Under the pieces are notes generated by a model. That model had not been told where the DNA came from, made no database searches, and worked only from the letters and a program-made list of their open reading frames with translations. From JBDSEG01 sp039920165 (GTDB taxonomy: Bacteria > Pseudomonadota > Gammaproteobacteria > Burkholderiales > Burkholderiaceae_C): DNA of 6,606 bases. A program made the position numbers and the translations under genes. Within the stretch, counting starts at the first letter, position 1; each line of letters begins with the position of its first letter. The DNA lies in contig JBDSEG010000161.1 of NCBI GenBank assembly GCA_039920165.1, forward strand, positions 1 to 6,606, written 5' to 3'. This document shows, in pieces, positions 1 through 5,989 of the stretch.

Positions 1-349
1 CGTGTAGGTGAATACCTGTAGGACAGCACATGGCGGATCAGCCTCGTGCCCTTTGCATCGCTCGAGGGCTCCACAGCAAAGCGAGCATCGGCGCGGGTTC
101 GCGACGCGTAGGACGGCGCCGATAGCCCGTCGAAGTGCGCCGAGAGCGTTTGTAAATCCCGCCGTCAAAATATCAGCGCACTCGCATCGACGTTGGCAGA
201 TCACCACAGCCAGTGCCCGATTCGACACGCAGCCAACGCCGGCAGGGCGGCGATGTGGTGGTCAAGCGCCTCGCGGAGTCGCCTGGCTTGAGCCCGGCAC
301 CGGAAACGAAGCTTCGGAATCCTGCGCGGCCATCGCGTTCAGGCCCGAC
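1..349. other. Non-coding stretch downstream of tRNA-Ser, no gene seen
   Basis: No convincing gene is visible. The open frames here translate to arginine- and alanine-rich, low-complexity sequence with no recognisable domain, as expected of shadow frames in high-GC DNA, and one of them runs into the tRNA. This stretch lies downstream of the minus-strand tRNA, so it could contain that transcript's terminator, but I find no strong hairpin followed by a T-run. A 10-base palindrome at 307-316 (cgaagcttcg) is too short to count. No second copy of the tRNA 3' end, which would mark an integrated element, is visible in the window. Confidence 0.6.
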
Positions 350-439
350 TGGTGGAGGCGGTGAGATTCGAACTCACGGAGGGGTTGCCCCCTCGTCAGT
401 TTTCAAGACTGATCCATTCAACCGCTCTGGCACGCCTCC
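350..439 (-). tRNA. tRNA-Ser, anticodon UGA
   Basis: The minus strand folds into a complete class II tRNA of 90 nt including an encoded CCA (350-352). The acceptor stem pairs GGAGGCG (439-433) with CGCCTCC (360-354). The anticodon stem pairs TCAGT with ACTGA around the loop CTTGAAA (407-401), giving anticodon TGA (405-403), which reads UCA. A long variable arm pairs GAGGGG with CCCCTC around GCAA, and the T arm is GTGAG-TTCGAAT-CTCAC. The long variable arm and the UGA anticodon together identify serine. The discriminator base at 353 reads A73, whereas bacterial serine tRNAs normally carry G73. The gene lies 45 bases downstream of the apaH stop codon on the same strand, so it may be read from apaH or from its own promoter in the gap. 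Confidence 0.96.
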
Positions 440-452
440 AGCGGAGATCGGA

Positions 453-458
453 AGTGTA
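453..458 (-). promoter_or_regulatory. Possible -10 element for tRNA-Ser
   Basis: On the minus strand the gap between apaH and the tRNA contains TACACT (458-453), which matches TATAAT at four of six positions. It would place transcription start about 7 nt before the tRNA 5' end, with a C-rich stretch between. No good -35 box is present at 16-18 nt spacing; the best match, GTGACC (484-479), is 20 nt away. This is therefore only a candidate, and the tRNA may instead be processed from an apaH transcript. Confidence 0.25.
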
Positions 459-484
459 TCGACGGGGCGGCAAAGGAAGGTCAC

Positions 485-1309
485 TCACCCGGGACGTTGT
501 GCCTGCGGGCATTCGACCTGGCTCACTTCGCGCCGGCCGCCGTCGATCCGCACGGCGGTTAGGCGCCCGCCCCAGACGCAGCCGGTATCGGTCGACAGCA
601 GGTCGGGCCGCTCGACCAGGCCGAGCGTCGACCAGTGTCCGAAGGCGATGGGGAGGCCCTCGGTCCTGCGCGCCGGCGCTTCGAACCAGCGATAGAACCC
701 GGCAGGCGGATCGCACCGTCCGTCCTTGGTGGCGAAATCGAGCGTGCCGTCGGCGGCGACGAAGCGAACCCGCGTGAGCACGTTGATGGCAAAGCGCAGG
801 CGCGCCCAACCCGTCAGATCATCGCGCCAGCGCGCGGGCTGGTTGCCGTACATCGCGTCTAGCAGCTCGCGCATCGAAGGGCCGCGCAGCGCCTGTTCGA
901 CCTCAGAAGCGAGAGACAGCGTGGTCGCCAGATCCCACTGCGGCACGACGCCCGCATGCACCATCAGCCAGCCATGTTCGTGGACGGCCATGCGGCCATT
1001 GCCGCGCAGCCAGTCGAACAAGGCCTCTCGATCCGGCGCGGCGAGGAGACTGGCCAGCGTGTCGTTCGGCTGCGCCTTGCGCGCGCCGTGCGCGACCGCC
1101 AGGGCATGCAGGTCGTGGTTGCCGAGCAGGCAGGTCGCCGATCCGCCCAAACCCTGCAAGATTCGCAAGGTGCCGAGCGAATCGGGCCCACGGTTCACCA
1201 GATCGCCGAGCACGTAGAGATGGTCGCGCGAGGCGCTGAAGCCGATCCGGTCGAGCAGCCGGGCCAGCGCGTCGCAGCAGCCCTGGACGTCGCCAACGAG
1301 ATGGATCAT
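485..1309 (-). CDS. apaH: Symmetrical bis(5'-nucleosyl)-tetraphosphatase (Ap4A hydrolase)
   Basis: This is a cytoplasmic metallophosphoesterase that splits Ap4A symmetrically into two ADP (EC 3.6.1.41), limiting an alarmone that rises in stress. The 274-residue protein has the full motif series of the PPP-type calcineurin-like phosphoesterases. GDVQGC (residues 6-11) supplies the first metal Asp. GDLVNRGPDS (35-44) and GNHD (63-66) supply bridging Asp, Asn and catalytic His. HAGV (118-121) and GHW (224-226) supply metal-binding His. The ApaH-type ending DTGCVWGG (241-248) is also present. Length is close to that of E. coli ApaH (about 280). The start is well fixed: an in-frame TAG lies five codons upstream, and residue 1 sits just before the first motif as in homologues. 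No clear Shine-Dalgarno is visible. The gene diverges from the CNNM gene across only 48 bases and is followed on its own strand by tRNA-Ser. Confidence 0.97.
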   Translation of the reverse strand: MIHLVGDVQGCCDALARLLDRIGFSASRDHLYVLGDLVNRGPDSLGTLRILQGLGGSATCLLGNHDLHALAVAHGARKAQPNDTLASLLAAPDREALFDWLRGNGRMAVHEHGWLMVHAGVVPQWDLATTLSLASEVEQALRGPSMRELLDAMYGNQPARWRDDLTGWARLRFAINVLTRVRFVAADGTLDFATKDGRCDPPAGFYRWFEAPARRTEGLPIAFGHWSTLGLVERPDLLSTDTGCVWGGRLTAVRIDGGRREVSQVECPQAQRPG

Positions 1310-1357
1310 GGGGCGATTCTGCTACGCTGGTCCGATCTCCCCCGCCGCGCGCGCTGC
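1310..1357. promoter_or_regulatory. Short divergent intergenic region, apaH / CNNM gene
   Basis: Only 48 bases separate the apaH start codon from the chosen start of the divergent membrane-protein gene, so promoters and leaders in both directions must overlap each other or lie inside the opposite gene. Neither side shows a convincing -35/-10 pair or a Shine-Dalgarno sequence. The nearest minus-strand -10-like hexamer is CAGAAT, ending 6 nt before the apaH ATG. I infer a shared control region from the geometry alone. Confidence 0.35.
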
Positions 1358-2662
1358 ATGGACGTTGCCTTACTCGTCTTCCTGATCCTGCTGAACGGCG
1401 CCTTTGCGATGTCCGAGATGGCGCTCACCGCGAGCCGCCGGGCGCGTCTGCAAGTGCTGGTCGAGACGGGCGAAAGCGGCGCCCAGGCCGCGATGGACCT
1501 GCACGACAACCCGACCAAGTTTCTCTCGACGGTGCAGATCGGCATCACCTCGATCGGCGTGCTGAACGGCATCGTCGGCGAAGGCGCCTTCGCCGCGCCG
1601 CTGGCGCTGTGGCTGCGCACCGTCTCGGCGATCTCGGAGCGCGCCGCGGGCATCAGCGCCACCGCGCTGGTGGTCGTGATCATCACCTTCACCACCATCA
1701 TCTTCGGCGAACTGGTTCCCAAGCGACTGGGCCAGATGTACCCCGAGACCGTGGCGCGGCTGGTCGCGCCACCGATGGAATGGCTGTCGCTGTTGGTGCG
1801 GCCGTTCGTGCGACTGCTGACTGCGGCCACCGAGGCGACGCTGCGCCTGATGGGCGTGCGTGGCAAGCCCGACCGCAGCGTCACCGAAGAAGAGATTGCC
1901 GCGAGCCTGGAAGAAGGCCTCGACGCCGGCGTGATCGAAGCGAAGGAGCACCAGATGGTGCGCAACGTCTTTCGCCTAGACGACAGGCAAGTCGGCTCGA
2001 TGATGATCCCGCGCACCGAGATCGTGTGGCTCGATACCGCGGTGTCGGCCGATGAAGTGCTGCGCCAGATCAGCGAAGAGGAGCACTCGCGCTATCCAGT
2101 CTGTCGCGACGGCTTGAGCGACGTGCTGGGTGTCATCTCGGCGCAAAGCCTCTTGCAGCAGGCGCTGCGCGGTGAACCGCTGTCGCTGACCCAAGGCCTG
2201 CAGCCGCCGGTCTTCGTGCCCGAGACGCTGTCGGGCATGGAACTGCTGGACCACTTCCGGGCATCGAGCGCGCAGATCGTCTTCGTCGTCGACGAATACG
2301 GCGAGGTGCAGGGAATGATTACCGTGCGGGACGTCCTCGAAGCCATCACCGGCGAGTTCACCACCCCGACCGATGGCGCCGCGTGGGCGGTACGGCGTGG
2401 CGACGGCAGCTGGCTGATCGACGGCTTGATTCCGGTGCCCGAATTGAAGGACCGGCTCGCCCTGAAGGAACTGCCCGAAGAGGACCGCGGCCGCTACAAC
2501 ACCCTGGCCGGAATGGTGATGCTGCTGCTAGGGCGCTTGCCCGAAACCGCCGATGCGGTCGATTGGCAGGGCTGGCGCTTCGAGGTCGTCGATCTGGACG
2601 GCAAGCGGGTCGACAAGGTGCTTGTGACGCCGCTTGCAGACGAGCCCGCCACGTTCGAATGA
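1358..2662 (+). CDS. CNNM/CorC-family membrane transporter with CBS pair
   Basis: This is an inner-membrane protein of the HlyC/CorC (UPF0053) group, whose characterised relatives export Mg2+/Co2+ or, for YtfL/PaeA, polyamines; the substrate here is unknown. The 434 residues show the family order. A DUF21/CNNM membrane domain spans about 1-190, with a first helix at 3-23, hydrophobic segments near 56-80, 100-120 and 135-155, and the conserved GELVPK at 117-122. A CBS pair spans about 210-335, with MIPR at 216-219 and VDEYGEVQGMITVRD at 310-324. A C-terminal CorC_HlyC domain spans about 345-425. It looks intact. The start at 1358 was chosen because it places the first helix at residue 3, as in relatives, but no ribosome-binding site is visible. 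The frame is open much further upstream, and an ATG at 1301, overlapping the apaH start, is the main alternative. The older 'hemolysin' label has no support here. Confidence 0.92.
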   Translation: MDVALLVFLILLNGAFAMSEMALTASRRARLQVLVETGESGAQAAMDLHDNPTKFLSTVQIGITSIGVLNGIVGEGAFAAPLALWLRTVSAISERAAGISATALVVVIITFTTIIFGELVPKRLGQMYPETVARLVAPPMEWLSLLVRPFVRLLTAATEATLRLMGVRGKPDRSVTEEEIAASLEEGLDAGVIEAKEHQMVRNVFRLDDRQVGSMMIPRTEIVWLDTAVSADEVLRQISEEEHSRYPVCRDGLSDVLGVISAQSLLQQALRGEPLSLTQGLQPPVFVPETLSGMELLDHFRASSAQIVFVVDEYGEVQGMITVRDVLEAITGEFTTPTDGAAWAVRRGDGSWLIDGLIPVPELKDRLALKELPEEDRGRYNTLAGMVMLLLGRLPETADAVDWQGWRFEVVDLDGKRVDKVLVTPLADEPATFE

Positions 2663-2710
2663 ACGCCTGCCGCAGCGGCGCTGCAACGGGGTGCGAGACC
2701 GCGCCGGCAT

Positions 2711-2716
2711 TAGACT
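2711..2716 (+). promoter_or_regulatory. Possible -10 element placing transcription start at the cyclase ATG
   Basis: TAGACT matches TATAAT at four of six positions and ends 6 nt before the ATG at 2723. If used, transcription would begin at or next to the start codon and give a leaderless mRNA. This would fit the absence of any Shine-Dalgarno sequence before a start that is otherwise fixed. No -35 box is seen at normal spacing, and co-transcription from the preceding gene is equally possible. The call is weak. Confidence 0.2.
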
Positions 2717-2722
2717 TCGCGG

Positions 2723-5700
2723 ATGGTCAAGTGCCCGGGGTGCGGCGAAGACAACCCGCCTAAATTTCGACTCTGCGGCTATTGCGGCACTCCCCTCGCG
2801 ACGGTGCCGGCGGCTGCGCCGTTGCCGATGTTGCCGGCGCACGATGTGCGCAAGACGGTCACCATCGTCTTCACCGATCTGAAGGATTCGACCGCACTCG
2901 CCGAGCGGCTCGACCCCGAAGCGCTGCACGAAGTGAAGGAGCGCTATTTCGGCGCCATGGCGGCCGAGATCACGCGCCACGGCGGCAAGATCGAGAAGTA
3001 CATCGGCGACGCCATCATGGCCGTCTTCGGCCTGCCACGCGCGCACGAGGACGACGGTTTGCGGGCGGTGCGCGCGGCCGCCGGCATGCAGGTCGCGCTC
3101 GCCGCCGTCAATGCGGACCTGGACGAGCGGTTCGGCGTGACGCTGGCCAACCGCACCGGCGTGAATACCGGCGAGGTGGTCGCGAATGCCGATTCCGGCG
3201 CCAACCAGAAGCTCGCCACTGGAGACGCGGTGAACGTCGCGGCCCGGCTCGAGCAAGCGGCGCCGCTGAACGGTATCTACCTCGGCGAAGTGACGTACCG
3301 GCTGGTACGCGATGCAGTCGAGGTCGAGGCCGTCGAACCGCTGGAGCTCAAGGGCAAGTCCAAGCCCGTCGCGGCTTACCGGCTCATCTCGTCCCGGGGA
3401 CTGGACGGCAATGCGCGACGCAACGACACCCCGCTCGTCGGCCGCGAAGCCGAGCTGTCGACGCTGGAAGCGGTATACGGCGAGGTGGCGCAAGGACGTT
3501 CGGTCCGGCTCGTGACGGTGATCGGCGACGCCGGGGTCGGCAAATCGCGCCTGGTGCGCGAGGTGACCGAGCGCATCGCTCGCGGCGCCCGCGTCCTGCA
3601 TGGCCGCTGCCTGCCCTATGGCGACGGCATCACGTTCTGGCCGCTGCGTGAGATGGTCAGTGAAGCGGCCGGGTCGACCAATGTCGACGATGCCGACGCG
3701 GCGCTAGCCAAGGTGCGGGCACTGACGGGCGACGCCGATGTGGCGGACCGACTGGCCGCCGCCATCGGACTGACGGCGGCCGCCTTTCCGCTCCACGAGT
3801 TGAACTGGGGCGCGCGCAGACTCTTCGAGATCCTTGCCGCCGACGGACCGGTGGTGGCGCTGATCGACGACCTGCATTGGGCCGAGACCGCCTTTCTCGA
3901 CCTGCTCGAGCATGTACTCGAGACCGCGCATGACGCACCGGTCCTGCTGCTTTGCACGGCGCGCCACGACCTGATCGAGGAACGGCCGCAGTGGGGCGAA
4001 CAGGCGAATGCAACCCGGTTCGTCCTCGGTCCGCTGTCCGATGCGGCCTCGGCCAGCGTGGTCGCCAACCTGCTCGGCGAGGCCGGCCTGTCGGAGGCGG
4101 TGGTGCAGCGCATCGTCAAGGCCGCCGAAGGCAACCCGCTCTTCGTCGAGCAGATGTTGTCGATGCTGATCGACAGCGGTGCGCTTCGGCGGGTCGACGG
4201 TCACTGGGTGCGCGCCGAGAGCTATGGCGAGATCGCCGTCCCGCCGACCATCCACGCGTTGCTCGAGGCCCGGCTGGACAAGCTCGATCGCAAGGAGCGT
4301 GCGGCGGTTGAACCGGCCTCGGTCATCGGCATGGAGTTTGCGCAGCCGGCTGTCGAGTCGCTCGCCCCCGAGGCGGTGCGCCCGGCGATGTCTGAACATC
4401 TTGCAATGCTGACGCGCAAGCAGTTCATCCAGGACGCACCGCCCGAGGGCGCGGTGCCGCGCTACCGCTTTCACCACCATCTTGTTCGCGATACGGTCTA
4501 CAACGGCTTGCTCAAGCGGGCACGCGCGACCATGCACATCGACTTCGTGCGCTGGGCCGACCGCGTGAACGCCGACCGCGACCGGGCGCTCGAATTCGAG
4601 GAGATCCTTGGCTACCACCTCGAGCAGGCGCACGCTTGCCTGCGCGATCTCGGTCCGCTCGACGCCGCCGGGGTCGCGGTCGGCGCCGACGCCGGCCGAC
4701 GCTTGTCGAATGCCGGCCGGCGCGCCTTCGCGCGGGGCGACACCCACGCCGCAGGAAGTCTGCTCCGCCGCGCGCTGGCAGTGCTGACCGACGCCGATCC
4801 AAAGCGGGTCGCCCTCCTGCCCGAACTGGCGGAAGTGCTGATCGCATTGGGGCAATTCGCGCCGGCCCGCGAGGTGCTGACGCAAGCGATCCAGGTGTCG
4901 CAACAAGTCGTCGACCACCGGCTGAATGCCTGGTCCCGGCTTCTCGAGATGCTGATCCGGCTTTACAGCGCAGAAGCCGGTGATTGGAGCGACGAAATCC
5001 TGCGTGTCGCCAATGAAGCCATTCCGGTCCTCGAGCGCGAAAGCGCGCACTACGAGTTGGCCAACGCCTGGCGAATGATCGCCTTCGTGCATGGCATGGC
5101 GGGACGGTTTGGAAAGGTCAACGAGGCGGTCGGACACTCGATGACATTCGCACGTCTTGCCGGCGACGACCGGCTCGCCGCGCGGGTGGGAATGGGGGTC
5201 GCCAGCAGCGCCTTGTTCGGCCCCACGCCGGTTCTAGACGCCATTGCGCAATGCGAACGGATCATCGCCGATGGCCTGAGCGATCGGCAGGCCGCGAGTG
5301 TTCTCGTGTGCACGCTCGCCCAGCTTCGCGCCATGAACGGCGAATTCGAGCAGGCCCGAACGCTGTGTCACGAGGGCCGGACGCTACTGCGCACTCTGGG
5401 GCAGGGACGAAATTCGGCCGCGACAGGACTCGATCTCGCACGCATCGAATTGCTGGCCGGAAACCTGGCCGATGCCGAAGCGGAGGTCCGCGCCGACTAT
5501 GCGTTTCTGGCGCAAATGGGCGAGAAATATTTCCTGGCGACGATGGCAGCCTTGCTGGCACGGCTGGTTCGAGAACAGGGCCGCGACCCCGAAGCACTCG
5601 AGCTGACGAAGGCCGCCGAAGCGGCCGCCGGAGCAGCCGATATCGAAGCGCAGGCGATGTGGCGTTCGGTCCGCGCGCCCATCCTGGCCAGGTCAGGCGA

Positions 5701-5929
5701 TCCCGTCGGGGCCGAAGCGCTGGCGCGCGCGGCGCTCGAACTGGCGCGCCAGACCGAGATCCCGGTGCTCAAGGCCGATACGCTGCACGAGCTTGCAGTC
5801 GTCCTTGGCATGAATGGCCGGTACGACGAAGCCCGTCAGACCATCGGCGAGGCGATCGAGTTGTATCTCGCCAAAGGCGACATCGTGTCGGCGAACCGGG
5901 CGCGAACCCGCGCCGAAGGATGGTTGTAG
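2723..5929 (+). CDS. Zinc-ribbon / class III nucleotidyl cyclase / STAND ATPase / TPR signalling protein
   Basis: This 1068-residue protein probably makes cAMP from ATP under control of a C-terminal sensor module. It has no membrane segment, so it is cytoplasmic. A zinc ribbon is formed by C4-x2-C7 and C18-x2-C21. A class III cyclase domain spans about 42-222, with metal-binding D52 (FTD) and D96 (YIGD), adenine-type K92, and transition-state N171 and R175 (VNVAAR). The second purine-selecting position, seven before N171, is Leu164 rather than Asp or Thr. A P-loop ATPase spans about 236-530, with Walker A GDAGVGKS (268-275) and Walker B VVALIDDLHW (377-386). TPR-like helical repeats run from about 650 to 1068. 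The architecture resembles soluble adenylyl cyclase and multidomain mycobacterial cyclases. The start is fixed by an in-frame TAG four codons upstream, but no Shine-Dalgarno is visible. The gene lies 60 bases after the CNNM gene on the same strand, with no terminator between them. The stimulus is unknown. Confidence 0.95.
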   Translation: MVKCPGCGEDNPPKFRLCGYCGTPLATVPAAAPLPMLPAHDVRKTVTIVFTDLKDSTALAERLDPEALHEVKERYFGAMAAEITRHGGKIEKYIGDAIMAVFGLPRAHEDDGLRAVRAAAGMQVALAAVNADLDERFGVTLANRTGVNTGEVVANADSGANQKLATGDAVNVAARLEQAAPLNGIYLGEVTYRLVRDAVEVEAVEPLELKGKSKPVAAYRLISSRGLDGNARRNDTPLVGREAELSTLEAVYGEVAQGRSVRLVTVIGDAGVGKSRLVREVTERIARGARVLHGRCLPYGDGITFWPLREMVSEAAGSTNVDDADAALAKVRALTGDADVADRLAAAIGLTAAAFPLHELNWGARRLFEILAADGPVVALIDDLHWAETAFLDLLEHVLETAHDAPVLLLCTARHDLIEERPQWGEQANATRFVLGPLSDAASASVVANLLGEAGLSEAVVQRIVKAAEGNPLFVEQMLSMLIDSGALRRVDGHWVRAESYGEIAVPPTIHALLEARLDKLDRKERAAVEPASVIGMEFAQPAVESLAPEAVRPAMSEHLAMLTRKQFIQDAPPEGAVPRYRFHHHLVRDTVYNGLLKRARATMHIDFVRWADRVNADRDRALEFEEILGYHLEQAHACLRDLGPLDAAGVAVGADAGRRLSNAGRRAFARGDTHAAGSLLRRALAVLTDADPKRVALLPELAEVLIALGQFAPAREVLTQAIQVSQQVVDHRLNAWSRLLEMLIRLYSAEAGDWSDEILRVANEAIPVLERESAHYELANAWRMIAFVHGMAGRFGKVNEAVGHSMTFARLAGDDRLAARVGMGVASSALFGPTPVLDAIAQCERIIADGLSDRQAASVLVCTLAQLRAMNGEFEQARTLCHEGRTLLRTLGQGRNSAATGLDLARIELLAGNLADAEAEVRADYAFLAQMGEKYFLATMAALLARLVREQGRDPEALELTKAAEAAAGAADIEAQAMWRSVRAPILARSGDPVGAEALARAALELARQTEIPVLKADTLHELAVVLGMNGRYDEARQTIGEAIELYLAKGDIVSANRARTRAEGWL

Positions 5930-5936
5930 GGCATTG

Positions 5937-5968
5937 AAAAAGGGCCGGCAATGGCTGGCCGGCCCTTT
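5937..5968. terminator. Bidirectional intrinsic terminator between convergent genes
   Basis: An 11-bp perfect stem pairs AAAGGGCCGGC (5939-5949) with GCCGGCCCTTT (5958-5968) around an 8-base loop. It begins 9 bases after the cyclase stop codon. Read on the minus strand, the stem runs directly into TTTTT (5941-5937), making a classical rho-independent terminator for the incoming unknown gene. Read on the plus strand, only the three T of the stem precede GATAA, so termination of the cyclase transcript is probably weaker. Confidence 0.85.
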
Positions 5969-5989
5969 GATAACGCAAACCCGTCGAAG

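Noticed and set aside
15..116. Short repeated motif gtaggac(a/g)gc near 17-26 and 107-116
   Set aside because: There are two imperfect copies of about ten bases, which is within chance expectation, and no periodic array follows.
307..316. Palindrome cgaagcttcg downstream of the tRNA, followed by TTT on the minus strand
   Set aside because: The hairpin stem would be only about three base pairs and does not extend. It is not convincing as a terminator or operator.
1..349. Possible genomic-island junction at the tRNA-Ser 3' end
   Set aside because: Serine tRNAs are frequent integration sites, but the window shows no integrase and no direct repeat of the tRNA 3' end.
8..364. Open frame of 118 codons at the left edge
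   Set aside because: The translation is Arg/Ala/Pro-rich and low complexity with no domain, and its end overlaps the tRNA. It looks like a chance open frame in high-GC DNA.
2672..2684. Small hairpin gcagc-ggc-gctgc in the gap between the CNNM and cyclase genes
   Set aside because: It has a five-base stem, a three-base loop and no T-run. It is too weak to call a terminator and expected by chance in GC-rich DNA.
2528..3601. 357-codon antisense frame spanning the CNNM/cyclase junction
   Set aside because: It covers the ends of two real genes on the opposite strand and shows no recognisable domain, so it is a shadow frame.
3704..5137. 477-codon open frame antisense to the cyclase gene
   Set aside because: It lies wholly opposite a well-supported gene, and its length is explained by the codon bias of the plus strand. 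Its translation (His/Gln/Arg-rich) shows no family motifs.
5251..5937. 228-codon plus-strand frame inside the TPR region
   Set aside because: It is out of frame with the intact cyclase gene and its Arg/Gly-rich translation has no motifs. The in-frame protein is continuous, so there is no frameshift to explain.
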